Shown here: in pieces, positions 6,337 to 14,661 of the stretch
Numbering within the stretch: the stretch's first letter is position 1
Layout of the letters: every line of letters begins with the position of its first letter
Source of the DNA: an uncultured Collinsella sp.
GTDB lineage: Bacteria > Actinomycetota > Coriobacteriia > Coriobacteriales > Coriobacteriaceae
Length of the DNA: 39,858 nt
NCBI GenBank assembly: GCA_900759565.1
Contig: CAAEVV010000033.1
Span: 1-39,858 of the forward strand
Direction: 5' to 3'
Notes under the pieces: generated by a model
Seen by the model: only the letters and a program-made list of their open reading frames with translations
What the model was told of the DNA's origin: nothing
Database searches by the model: none
Made by a program: the position numbers and the translations under genes

Positions 6337-9102
6337 CTACTCGGCGCTCTTGAGGGCGCCGACCATGTCGATCCTATTGAGGGTGCGATTGGTAGTGAGG
6401 TTGACGATAAACGTAAAGACAAAGGAAAGCACTACGGCGAGCACATAACTCAGCGGCTGGACCTCAACGTCAAAGTAGAGCGACGGCATCTGCAGAATGT
6501 ACGTAAAGCTCTCGGCCAGCAGGCTACCCAGCGGCACGCCCAGCGCGGCGCCAATTGCCGTGAGGATTAACGTCTCCTTGTTGACGTAGTGGTGCACCTC
6601 GCCACGGCGGAAGCCCAGCACCTTAATGGTCGCCAGCTCGCGCTCGCGCTCGGAGATATTCGTGTTGGACAGTGTAAACACAACCACAAACGACAGGCAC
6701 GCCGCCATAAAGGTCACGAGCGCCACGACCGAATTGATAATCGTAAAGTTCGCATCAGCGTTCGCCTGATGCTCGGCCGTACTCGAAATCGTAAGCCAGC
6801 CGTCACTCTTAATCTTCTTGCTAAACGCAATCTGGTCGGCCGACGAGCCCTTCAGCAACGCAAGGACACCGTTAAGGCGCGCGCTTCGACCGAACGCGCG
6901 CTCATAGGTGCCCTGCGTCATATAGAGTGTGTTGCCAAGATAGTTGAGCGAAATGTCGCTGACTTTGACCTTGGCAGCATTGAGCGACGAATCCTGGACG
7001 TGCGCCGTATCACCCGGCTGAATCCCCAGCGCCAGCTGTGAACTCTTGCTCAGATACACATCTCCGTCACGCAAAGACAGCGACTCTTTGGACTCGTCCT
7101 CAAGGCGCACGTAGTCGTCCAGATCGTTCACGCGGTCATCGGGCACCACGATTAACAGCACTGTCTCGCTTTTGCCGCCAAATGTAAAGGTGACGTTATC
7201 GGTCGTAATCGGCAGCGTCGAAGTCACGGTCACACCGGAATCCTTGACCGCGCTTCGCTCGTCGAGCGCCGCGCACGTCTGCGTAAAGTCGTCGGGATTG
7301 GCGACCGCCAGCAAGTCGTAGCGCGTGATATGCCCGTACTGTTTGGGCGAAAGCGCTATCGACGTATCGCGGATGCCCAGAGCGCAGATCACGAGCGCCG
7401 TGCAGCCGGCGATACCAAAGATGGTCATAAGGGCACGCTTTTTGTAGCGGAACAGGTTACGCGCCGCCACCTTGTTCAAAAAGCCCATACGGTGCCAGAT
7501 AAAGCCGATGCGCTCAAGCAAAATGCGCGAGCCGGCACGCGGGGCCTTGGGACGCATGAGCGAGGCTGGGGTCTCGGCCATCTCGTGGCGGCAGGCGATA
7601 ATCGTGGCGCCCACCACGCCCACGGCAAACAGCGCCACCGAGACGATTGAGGACACGATGTCGTACGAAAGCAGCATCTGGGGCAGTGAGTACATGTCGT
7701 CGAACACCGTGAACAGGAACAGTGGTAGGCCCACAAATCCGACAATGTTGCCAAGCACGCCGCCGATCAGACAAGCCCACAGTGAATAGTTCACGTATTT
7801 GGACAGGATACGCCCGCGTGAATAGCCGAGCGCCTTGTACAGACCAATGAGCGTGCGCTCCTCCTCGACCATGCGCGTGGCGGTGGTAAGGCTAATGAGC
7901 ACGGCGACGACAAAGAAGATGAACGGGAAAACCGTGGCGATGGCTTCGATCGAAGAGCTGTCGCTCTCCACGCTCGAGTAGCTTGTGATGCTATCGCGGT
8001 CCTGGATGTACCAAGTGCATTCGCCCAGATCGGAAAGCTCGGTACGGGCATCGGCAAATTGCTGGTCGGCGGCTGCGCGGCGCTGGTTCAAATCGGCCTG
8101 TGCCTGAACGCGTTCCTCGCTGCCCTCGGCCATGCGATTGATGTTGTCCTGCTCTATCCCAAAGAGCATATTCGTCTGGCGCTCAGCCGCATCCAAGCTT
8201 GCCGGCGTGTCGACCGTCAGTTCCTGAACACGCGCCTTCTCGCGCTCATCGCGGATCTCCTCGATATTACTCTTGACCTCGTTGATCTTTGTCGTGTAGG
8301 CATCGGAATAGGAGTTGAGGCTCTTGGCTCCCTCAACAATCACATGGACGGCGGAGTAGGAGGAAGATGTCGCGGCATCCTCGCTCACATAGAACTTATA
8401 GTCCGCAGCCGAAGCAGCGCGAAAGTCGTTGACGGTCGAGTCGGAGCTCACATCGGTGGGATCGAGGAGCTCGGCCGTGATGGTGTAATCGCCCGCGGCA
8501 AACTGGTCCTTGGCGCTTTGGTTCGACGAGCTAGCGTCATTGGCGGCAAAGCTCACGGTATCGCCGAGCTTTTTGCCCGAAGCCTTCAGGAACTTCGATG
8601 TCACCGCAACCTCACCGGCACTCTCGGGCAAATCGCCGCTCACCAGCACCGGCTGATCGATATTCTCCTTGGAAAGGCTCTGCACGACCACGCGCTCGCG
8701 CGTTGTGCCCACGGCGGTGTAGGCGGTCTCGGTGTAGATGCCCTCGGCCGTCTCGACGCCGTCGACCTCTTGGATAGCCGCCAGATCGTCGCGTGTAAGG
8801 CCATAGGTCGACTGCACGTTAATGTCATAGACACTCTGCTGGTCAAAGTAGGCGTCAACCGAATCGCGCAGATCCTCGCAGCCCGCCTTAAGGCCGCACA
8901 TCACGCTCACGCCAAGCGCGGTGATGACCACGATTGACAAGAAGCGCTTAAGACTGCCTCGGATTGTGCGATAGATGCCACGGCGAAAAACCGTCGGGAC
9001 CATATCGTTTGAGCTTTGGGCAGTGCGGTAGGTCGCGAACTCCCCGTCGCGGCCTGCGTACTCCGTATCGTGGTTTTGGTTGTTTTGGCGATCTTGGTCC
9101 AT
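6337..9102 (-). CDS. ABC transporter permease, FtsX family, double-domain
   Basis: 921 residues. One transmembrane helix near the N-terminus (about 52-72), a large extracytoplasmic region containing a helical coiled-coil stretch rich in E, R and Q (about 280-370), then two FtsX/MacB-type blocks. The first has VVAVLISLTTATRMVEEERT and LGYSRGRIL. The last, near the C-terminus, has SERERELATIKVLGFRRGEV and the final LSFVFTFIVNL helix. This class pairs with LolD/MacB-like ATPases to extrude or extract substrates such as peptides or lipids, or to signal envelope stress, rather than import. ATG at 9102 is six bases past the ATPase stop; a GTG at 9114 would overlap that gene. Likely cotranscribed with the ATPase. 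Substrate unknown. Confidence 0.9.
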   Translation of the reverse strand: MDQDRQNNQNHDTEYAGRDGEFATYRTAQSSNDMVPTVFRRGIYRTIRGSLKRFLSIVVITALGVSVMCGLKAGCEDLRDSVDAYFDQQSVYDINVQSTYGLTRDDLAAIQEVDGVETAEGIYTETAYTAVGTTRERVVVQSLSKENIDQPVLVSGDLPESAGEVAVTSKFLKASGKKLGDTVSFAANDASSSNQSAKDQFAAGDYTITAELLDPTDVSSDSTVNDFRAASAADYKFYVSEDAATSSSYSAVHVIVEGAKSLNSYSDAYTTKINEVKSNIEEIRDEREKARVQELTVDTPASLDAAERQTNMLFGIEQDNINRMAEGSEERVQAQADLNQRRAAADQQFADARTELSDLGECTWYIQDRDSITSYSSVESDSSSIEAIATVFPFIFFVVAVLISLTTATRMVEEERTLIGLYKALGYSRGRILSKYVNYSLWACLIGGVLGNIVGFVGLPLFLFTVFDDMYSLPQMLLSYDIVSSIVSVALFAVGVVGATIIACRHEMAETPASLMRPKAPRAGSRILLERIGFIWHRMGFLNKVAARNLFRYKKRALMTIFGIAGCTALVICALGIRDTSIALSPKQYGHITRYDLLAVANPDDFTQTCAALDERSAVKDSGVTVTSTLPITTDNVTFTFGGKSETVLLIVVPDDRVNDLDDYVRLEDESKESLSLRDGDVYLSKSSQLALGIQPGDTAHVQDSSLNAAKVKVSDISLNYLGNTLYMTQGTYERAFGRSARLNGVLALLKGSSADQIAFSKKIKSDGWLTISSTAEHQANADANFTIINSVVALVTFMAACLSFVVVFTLSNTNISERERELATIKVLGFRRGEVHHYVNKETLILTAIGAALGVPLGSLLAESFTYILQMPSLYFDVEVQPLSYVLAVVLSFVFTFIVNLTTNRTLNRIDMVGALKSAE

Positions 9103-9107
9103 GGGCG

Positions 9108-9809
9108 CTACCACTCGATCGTCTCGATAGGCACGGGATTTTGCTGGACCGTCTCGCTCTCCACGCGGCCGCTCCTAAAGCGGATCAGACGATCGGCCAT
9201 GGGCGCGAGCGCGGAGTTGTGCGTGATGATGATGACCGTAATGCCCTGCTTGCGGCAGGTATCCTGCAGCAACTGCAAGATCTGCTTGCCGGTTTTGTAG
9301 TCGAGTGCGCCCGTGGGCTCGTCGCACAGGAGCAGCTTGGGGTTCTTGGCCAGCGCGCGGGCGATGGACACACGCTGCTGCTCGCCGCCCGAAAGCTGCG
9401 CCGGAAAGTTAGCAAGACGGTCGCCCAGGCCAACCTGACGAAGCGTTTGCTCGGCATCGAGCGAATCGGGGCAAATCTGCGCCGCAAGCTCGACATTTTC
9501 GAGCGCCGTCAGGTTGGGGACCAGATTGTAGAACTGGAAGACAAAGCCGACATCGGCGCGGCGGTATTCCACGAGCTGTGCCTCGTTGGCGGAGCTCACG
9601 TCGCGCCCGTCCACCGTTACGGTGCCAGAGGTTACCGTATCCATGCCGCCCAGGATGTTGAGCGCCGTGGTCTTGCCGGCACCCGAGGCGCCCAGGATAA
9701 TGGCGAGCTCACCGCGCTCAACGGTAAAGCTCGCGCCGTCGAGCGCGTGAATGCGGGCATCGCCCTCGCCGTACGCCTTGATGACGTCTTTGAATTCGAT
9801 ATAAGCCAT
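9108..9809 (-). CDS. ABC transporter ATPase, MacB/LolD type
   Basis: 233 residues, cytosolic. Walker A GASGAGKTT at 40-48, Q-loop VFQFYNL, signature LSGGEQQR, Walker B LLLCDEPTG with catalytic Glu, and switch His in ITHNS. Every ATPase element is intact. The short C-terminus and the VxFVFQFYNLVPNLTALENV region place it among ATPases that drive FtsX-type permeases. It lies directly upstream of that permease and 85 bases downstream of the histidine kinase. ATG at 9809 has a weak GGGAA ribosome site. Confidence 0.96.
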   Translation of the reverse strand: MAYIEFKDVIKAYGEGDARIHALDGASFTVERGELAIILGASGAGKTTALNILGGMDTVTSGTVTVDGRDVSSANEAQLVEYRRADVGFVFQFYNLVPNLTALENVELAAQICPDSLDAEQTLRQVGLGDRLANFPAQLSGGEQQRVSIARALAKNPKLLLCDEPTGALDYKTGKQILQLLQDTCRKQGITVIIITHNSALAPMADRLIRFRSGRVESETVQQNPVPIETIEW

Positions 9810-9859
9810 CGATTAATTCCCATCTGGTCGGATAACTCCTTAGTATTACCCATTTCGCA

Positions 9860-9892
9860 CCGACCAAAAAGGGACAGGTTTATTTTGGTAGG
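9860..9892 (-). repeat. Terminator-like repeat, copy 3 (inverted core)
   Basis: CCGACCAAAA pairs with TTTTGGTAGG just past the histidine kinase stop codon. The loop is the same 12-base core as in the copies at 161 and 6295, but flipped: in gene sense it reads TAAACCTGTCCC. It has no T tract after it, so readthrough into the ABC genes is possible. Confidence 0.6.
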
Positions 9893-9894
9893 TT

Positions 9895-11274
9895 TTAGAG
9901 GCGGACGATGAAGGTGATCTGGTTGCCGTGGCCGCAGACAGAAGCGCTCCCGCCATGGGCTTCGGCGATGGCTCTCACCACGGATAGGCCCACGCCCGAG
10001 CCACCTGTCTTGGAGCTGCGCGACGCATCCGCACGATAAAAGCGGTCGAACAATCGGTCCAGGTCGCCTTCGGGCAGCTCGTCCACGGCGTTCGATACGA
10101 CAAGTTCGGCGACGCCCTTACCCTGACCGCGCGAGACGGCACGCAGGCTCAGCTCGATCACGCTGTCCTCGCTCGCATAGCGCGTGGCGTTGTCCAGCAG
10201 CAGCTCAACAACCTGCGCCACCGCCGCGGCATCGGCATGGACCCGCACACCGCTCGCGATCGACGTCGACAGCTGCTTTCCGCGCGAAACCGCCACCGAT
10301 TCAAACGGTGCCGTAGCCTTGTCCACGGCCTCTGAAAGATCGATCGATGTCATGGTAAAGCCGGCCGAACCCTCGTCCATACGCGCCAGGAACACCAGAC
10401 GCTCCGTCAGCGCCGTCAGCCGCGCGACCTGCTCGTGAATGCTCTGCGTCCACTCGCTCTCGCCGCTCTCAATTTCCTGTACCTCGTTAGCGGCGTCGAT
10501 CACGGCCAACGGCGTCTTGATCTCGTGGCTTGCATCGGTAATAAAGCGCTTTTGCTTGCTGTAGCTCTCGACCATCGGTCGAATCACCGCGCCCGAGGCA
10601 CCCGCCACAATTGCCAGCACCGCCAGCCAGCCAATGCAACTGATCGCCACGCTCGCGCTCAAAAACGAATGAAAGCTTGCAAGCTCACGCGAGCAGTCCA
10701 CGAACACATAGGTGGTCTCATCGTCTTGAACCGTAACCGTATAGCGGTAGTTACCAGAAAAGCCCGAGGTCCAACCCTTGGAATGTAGTCCTGCAGCGAT
10801 GCGTGCAGCACGCTTGGCGCCCACCGCGGCAATGCGGGCCGTGTTGACATCGGTCACCTGCCCACCGGCGATCGACACCGTAAAGTAGCGCGTGTCGAAG
10901 GGAGACTCCGCCGTCATACCTTCGAAGTGCCCGGTGCGCATGACCACCCTGTCACCGGCAGCGGTCTTACCGGCGCCCACATCCTCGCCGGGATCGGCCT
11001 TAGGCTCATCCGTCCAATCGATGCCGTCCTTGCCCGCCAAGATATAGCCCAGACGAGCGTCGGCCATCTTGCAGACATGCGAGTAGTTGACGATATTGAT
11101 GCCGGCGATGATAAGCGTAAGCACGGCGGTCACGGCACCCATGGCAACCAGGATGAACTTAAGACGCAGGCGACGTCCCATTGCACTGGCAGCATCGGCG
11201 CGCCCCGGATTACCCGAGTCCGCGCCCATGCCGAGCTTTGCCGTCGTGCGCTTCCACCGCGCGCGTACGCTCAC
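9895..11274 (-). CDS. Sensor histidine kinase
   Basis: 459 residues. Transmembrane helices at about 40-62 and 205-230 enclose an extracytoplasmic sensor domain of roughly 140 residues. The dimerisation/phosphoacceptor box is DASHEIKTPLAV with His250, followed by the N box ELLLDNATRYA (Asn362) and G box GGSGVGLSVV (424-433). The start is GTG at 11274, overlapping the response-regulator stop (GTGA), a sign of translational coupling. With its regulator and the ABC pair it forms a layout like those that sense and expel envelope-active compounds. The signal is not identifiable from sequence. Confidence 0.94.
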   Translation of the reverse strand: MSVRARWKRTTAKLGMGADSGNPGRADAASAMGRRLRLKFILVAMGAVTAVLTLIIAGINIVNYSHVCKMADARLGYILAGKDGIDWTDEPKADPGEDVGAGKTAAGDRVVMRTGHFEGMTAESPFDTRYFTVSIAGGQVTDVNTARIAAVGAKRAARIAAGLHSKGWTSGFSGNYRYTVTVQDDETTYVFVDCSRELASFHSFLSASVAISCIGWLAVLAIVAGASGAVIRPMVESYSKQKRFITDASHEIKTPLAVIDAANEVQEIESGESEWTQSIHEQVARLTALTERLVFLARMDEGSAGFTMTSIDLSEAVDKATAPFESVAVSRGKQLSTSIASGVRVHADAAAVAQVVELLLDNATRYASEDSVIELSLRAVSRGQGKGVAELVVSNAVDELPEGDLDRLFDRFYRADASRSSKTGGSGVGLSVVRAIAEAHGGSASVCGHGNQITFIVRL

Positions 11275-11960
11275 GCCTGCTCGTCCCCTTCGACAACCTC
11301 AAGCGAATATCCCTGATTGCGCGACGCGCGGATGGCCACGTTGGCACCCAGCGCTGTTAGCTTTTTGCGCAGGTACGAGATGTAGACCCACACCACGTTG
11401 GCGCCTTCGGGCGCGTCCTCACCCCAAACCTCGAGCATCAGACGCTCGGTGGGCATACGCGTGCCGGCGTTGCGCATAAAGAGCTCCATAAGCTGAAACT
11501 CACGATTGGCCAGATGTTCCTCGCCTAAAGGGCCAACGAGCGTGCACGATGCCGTGTCGAGACGCACGTTGCCCACGCTGAGCGTCGTGGCGTCAATTGC
11601 CGTCGCGGCACGCGTCATGGCACGAATGCGTGCGAGCAGTTCCTTGGCGGCAAACGGCTTGGTCAGGTAATCGTTGGCGCCGGCATCCAGACCCTCGACC
11701 TTATCGGACACCTCGCTCTTTGCCGTGAGCATGATGATGGGCAGTCGCTTACCGGCGGCGCGCGTGCGCTTGAGCACCTCGATGCCGTCCATGCCGGGCA
11801 TCATGATGTCCAGGATTGCGGCGTCATAGTCATTGGCAAGTAGATATTCGAGTGCCGTCAGACCGTCAAGCGCGGCGTCGACCTCGTAGTCGCTATGTTG
11901 AAGAATCGCGGTAAGGGCACGGGAGAGCCCGGGTTCGTCCTCGGCAAGCATCAGCTTCAT
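11271..11960 (-). CDS. Response regulator, OmpR/PhoB family
   Basis: 229 residues. Receiver domain with acidic pocket (EDE at 7-9), phosphoacceptor Asp51 in LDIMMPGMDG and Lys101 in KPF. The C-terminal winged helix (about 130-222) ends in the family pattern VWVYISYLRKKL then RNQGYSLE. It should bind DNA upstream of its own operon and perhaps upstream of the ABC genes. It is first in the four-gene run. The 228 bases before it (11961-12188) should hold the promoter; I see a CCTGCG/CGCAGG stem there but no sure promoter. Confidence 0.96.
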   Translation of the reverse strand: MKLMLAEDEPGLSRALTAILQHSDYEVDAALDGLTALEYLLANDYDAAILDIMMPGMDGIEVLKRTRAAGKRLPIIMLTAKSEVSDKVEGLDAGANDYLTKPFAAKELLARIRAMTRAATAIDATTLSVGNVRLDTASCTLVGPLGEEHLANREFQLMELFMRNAGTRMPTERLMLEVWGEDAPEGANVVWVYISYLRKKLTALGANVAIRASRNQGYSLEVVEGDEQA

Positions 11961-12188
11961 AGTTGTTCCTTTAGCGCACGGCTATACAGGTTTTGATACT
12001 GCCGATAATAGCGCACCGTCAGCCGTCTTAGCGCAGCCTTAGCTGCTCAACCTGCGCGTTTTCAAATACGCAGGATATGGCTTAACCAAACTTAAGGCTC
12101 AGATGCCGAGCGCTTGGACGCATGCCGGTCGCGAAAGGACGGCGACTCGTTCTTTCAGGGCGTCTTGGCTATGCAAAGTGCTCGAACG

Positions 12189-12767
12189 TTATTCCTCGTA
12201 CGCGCCCTCAAGCCGAAGCAGCCACTCCTTGCGGTCAAGCCCGCCGGCATATCCGTTAAGCGAGCCGTCGGCGGCAACCACGCGATGACACGGCACGATA
12301 ATCGAAATGGGATTGCGGGCGACCGCAGCCCCCACGGCACGCGGGGACACAACGGAAGCCTCGTTTCCCGGCACACGATGTCGAGCCGCAACACGCCGAG
12401 CGATCTCGCCATACGTAGCGACCTCGCCACGCGGGATAGAAAGCAGCTCAAACCAAACCTCGCGCTGAAACGCCGTACCAATCATATGCAACGGCGGCGT
12501 AAACCGAGGCTCCTGCCCCGCAAAATAAGCATTCAACCAAGCCCAGGAACGCTCAAGCACCGAAGACGCCGCACCATTTGCCGGACTCACCGACGACATG
12601 CCGCCAGTACCGGAAACTGCATCAGCGCCTTCAACATGTTCGGGATCTTCTTTGAGAAGCGTGGAGCCAAAGTGCTCCTGCCCCTCAAACCAAAGCCCCG
12701 TCAGACCGCGGCCATCAGCGGCAAGCAATATTTCGCCCAAAGGCGAAGCAAACGTCGTCGTGACCAC
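12189..12767 (-). CDS. ogt: Methylated-DNA--protein-cysteine methyltransferase
   Basis: 192 residues. Suicide DNA-repair enzyme that moves the alkyl group from O6-alkylguanine to its own cysteine. Active-site PCHRV has Cys160, preceded by the Asn-containing ARNPISIIVPC helix-loop and by a recognition segment beginning VATYGEIA. Two departures from short family members are visible: an acidic, Gly/Ser-rich linker around 40-66, and an extended stretch (about 127-142) before RAVGAA. The GTG start at 12767 is supported by AAAGGAG six bases upstream. It stands alone on the minus strand. Confidence 0.94.
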   Translation of the reverse strand: MVTTTFASPLGEILLAADGRGLTGLWFEGQEHFGSTLLKEDPEHVEGADAVSGTGGMSSVSPANGAASSVLERSWAWLNAYFAGQEPRFTPPLHMIGTAFQREVWFELLSIPRGEVATYGEIARRVAARHRVPGNEASVVSPRAVGAAVARNPISIIVPCHRVVAADGSLNGYAGGLDRKEWLLRLEGAYEE

Positions 12768-12935
12768 CAGCGGCTCCTTTCAAAACTTCGCAAACATAAT
12801 ACCGCGAATTGTGCAGACAACCCCGCAGATACGTCTGGGCGGGCTCGCAATTGCTTAAGCGAGGCTGTTTTCCCCAATCAAGCGAAGAAGACGCAGGGCT
12901 TCGACGCCAGAGCGGTACCTCTATCAGCTGAGCTC

Positions 12936-13103
12936 TAATACTTTCCCGAGAAGTGAACGAGTAAAAACGAAGCCCCGGAGCATCCACGCCTTTAGACCGC
13001 AAAACCGCAGGATTCGCACAGCAAAACCGCAGGAAATAGCGGTCAAAAAATGCCAATGCTTCGGGGGTCCAAATAAGGTCGTTCACTTCTCGGCAAAGTA
13101 TTA
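12936..13103. repeat. 168-base palindromic element
   Basis: 12936-12960 and 13079-13103 are inverted copies matching at 24 of 25 positions (TAATACTTT.CCGAGAAGTG in the arm). Inside, further complementary blocks (GAAGCCCCGG with GCTTCGGGGG, and GACCGC with GCGGTC) allow one long hairpin. Its tip holds a direct repeat, AAAACCGCAGGA at about 13003 and 13024. A 123-codon minus-strand frame overlaps it but is not convincing. Bases 12768-12935, upstream of ogt, contain no other gene I can support. Confidence 0.75.
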
Positions 13104-13320
13104 GACCCCGATTCGCACCAACCCCAAAGTCACCTCAGGCAGCAGGCGCGAACGCGCCGCAGCTGCCGGCCGCGCCCCACAGTCCCCCAAGGCGGCAGGC
13201 GCAAAGCGCCGAGGCCGCCGCCGGGACCAGAGCCCGCAACAGCCGCGCGCCCCCACATCAGCCCAGCGGCCCCAACCAACAACTGCCCCATCACAGGCCG
13301 CTCGCAGCAGCGTCACCGCA
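13104..13320. other. Very GC-rich spacer without a convincing gene
   Basis: This stretch is visibly richer in G and C than its surroundings and full of short complementary blocks (GGCGCGAACGCGCC, for example). An open minus-strand frame of about 70 codons is composed almost wholly of Arg, Ala and Gly and has no ribosome site. I see no protein family, RNA gene or mobile element. Confidence 0.4.
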
Positions 13321-13450
13321 GGCGGGGGCCGGGCTTAGTTTTCAGAACACTCCGCAGACCAGTGTGGCGCCTTGTCCGCGGCTCCGAAGGAGCAGGACAA
13401 GGCGCCACACATGGTCGAGGACGTTTTGAAAGCTAAGCCCGGCCCCCGCC
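13321..13450 (-). repeat. Nested double-hairpin 3'-end element, copy D (after asd)
   Basis: The outer stem pairs 13321-13348 with 13423-13450 (26 of 28 positions). The inner stem pairs 13362-13377 with 13395-13410 (16 bp, perfect). In asd sense the junctions read GTCCTCGACCAT and TGGTCTGCGGAGT. The bases GACC and GGTC pair where copies A and C have GGAC and GTCC, a compensatory change. It begins 12 bases after the asd stop. Unlike the other copies I find no outermost arm over the stop codon. Confidence 0.88.
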
Positions 13451-13462
13451 GGACAGGCCACA

Positions 13463-14488
13463 CTACTCGCAGAGCAGCTTAGCGATCTGGACGGCGTTGG
13501 TTGCCGCGCCCTTACGGATTTGGTCGCCGCAGCACCAGAAGGTGATACCGCGCACGGCCTCGGGGTTCGAGATGTCGCGGCGCACGCGGCCGACCCAAAT
13601 CAGGTCCTGGTCGGAGGTGTCCATCGGCATGGGGAAGCGGTCGTGTGCATCCTCGGCAGCCATGTCGTCAACCAGCTTGACGCCCGGAGCGGCAGCCAGC
13701 GCAGCACGGGCCTCTTCCACCGTGATGTCGCGCTCAAACTCGAGCGTAATGCTCTCGGAGTGCGAGCGCAGTACAGGCACGCGCACGCAGGTGCAGTTCA
13801 CGCGCAGCTCGGGCAGGTGCATGATCTTGCGACCCTCGTTCTGCAGCTTCATCTCCTCGGAGGTAAAGCCCTCCTCCTTGACGCCACCGATCTGCGGAAT
13901 CAGGTTGCTCGCCAGCTGGGCAGCAAACGCGCGCGGCTCGGGAATCTCCTCGCCGCGGCCCAGGGCGGCCAGCTGAGCCTCGAGCTCGGCCATACCGGGA
14001 GCGCCGGCACCCGAAGCCGCCTGATACGTCGAGACGATCATGCGCTTCACGCCGGCGAGCTGATGCAGCGGCCACGTGGGAACCAAGCCGATGATGGTCG
14101 CGCAGTTGGGATTGGCGATAAGGCCGTGATGCCACTTGATATCGTCGGCATTGATCTCGGGCACGACCAGCGGCACCTCGGGATCCATGCGGAAGGCGTG
14201 GCTGTTATCGACTACGACGGCGCCGCGCTTGACGGCCTCGGGCAGCAGCTCCTTCGCGATATCGTCACCGGCGGCTCCAAGCACAATGTCGCAGCCCTCA
14301 AAGGCCTCGGGGCAAGCCTCCTCAATCACAACCTGCTCGCCGCGGAACTCGACGGTCTTGCCCGCAGAGCGTGCGCTCGCCAGCAGCTTGAGCTTACCGA
14401 CCGGAAACTCCTGCTCGTTGAGGCACTCGAGCATCTGGGTGCCCACGGCTCCCGTCGCGCCCAAAATAGCAACCGTGTACTGTTTCAT
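13463..14488 (-). CDS. asd: Aspartate-semialdehyde dehydrogenase
   Basis: 341 residues. NADPH-dependent reduction of aspartyl phosphate to aspartate semialdehyde, the second step of lysine, methionine and threonine synthesis. NADP-binding GATGAVGTQM lies at 10-19, the active-site cysteine is Cys129 in NPNCATI, and the acidic/basic substrate residues follow further on. The start at 14488 (MKQYTVAILG) is set by AAAGGGGG upstream; the open frame extends 29 codons further without a ribosome site. It lies downstream of lysC on the same strand (173-base gap with hairpins) and is followed by nested hairpin copy D. Confidence 0.97.
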   Translation of the reverse strand: MKQYTVAILGATGAVGTQMLECLNEQEFPVGKLKLLASARSAGKTVEFRGEQVVIEEACPEAFEGCDIVLGAAGDDIAKELLPEAVKRGAVVVDNSHAFRMDPEVPLVVPEINADDIKWHHGLIANPNCATIIGLVPTWPLHQLAGVKRMIVSTYQAASGAGAPGMAELEAQLAALGRGEEIPEPRAFAAQLASNLIPQIGGVKEEGFTSEEMKLQNEGRKIMHLPELRVNCTCVRVPVLRSHSESITLEFERDITVEEARAALAAAPGVKLVDDMAAEDAHDRFPMPMDTSDQDLIWVGRVRRDISNPEAVRGITFWCCGDQIRKGAATNAVQIAKLLCE

Positions 14489-14565
14489 GCTTCCCCCTTT
14501 AAAGGTTGTGGCTTTTGCCCGCACGCCGAGCAGGCCGATTATTGTTGCCAGTTTATACAAGAACA

Positions 14566-14586
14566 GGGCGGGCACGAAACCCGCCC
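14566..14586 (-). terminator. Hairpin in the lysC-asd gap
   Basis: GGGCGGG and CCCGCCC pair around the loop CACGAAA. Read on the minus strand the hairpin is followed by TGTTCTTGT, a poor U tract. It could attenuate transcription from lysC into asd or stabilise the lysC 3' end. Confidence 0.4.
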
Positions 14587-14620
14587 CGTCGAAACGAAAC
14601 CGAAACGAAACGCCCCGCCG

Positions 14621-14650
14621 TAGATTTTTGAGACATGACCCAAAAATCTA
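14621..14650. repeat. Perfect TAGATTTTTG inverted repeat
   Basis: TAGATTTTTG (14621-14630) and CAAAAATCTA (14641-14650) pair perfectly around AGACATGACC. It begins 12 bases past the lysC stop codon. On either strand the A/T-rich arm could act as the U tract of a bidirectional terminator. Confidence 0.6.
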
Positions 14651-14661
14651 CCGAGCAGTCG

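Noticed and set aside
12905..12940. tRNA-like stretch (minus strand resembles a D-arm, GCTCAGCTGATAGAG)
   Set aside because: No acceptor stem, no TTCGA-type T arm and no plausible anticodon stem. At best a decayed fragment or chance.
13003..13035. Direct repeat AAAACCGCAGGA, considered as a CRISPR remnant
   Set aside because: Only two copies with a very short spacer, inside the loop of a palindromic element, and no cas genes nearby.
12715..13086. 123-codon minus-strand frame, possible small gene
   Set aside because: It overlaps the ogt start and spans the 12936-13103 palindrome, which explains the open frame. No ribosome site or known domain. Similar frames may recur wherever the palindrome occurs.
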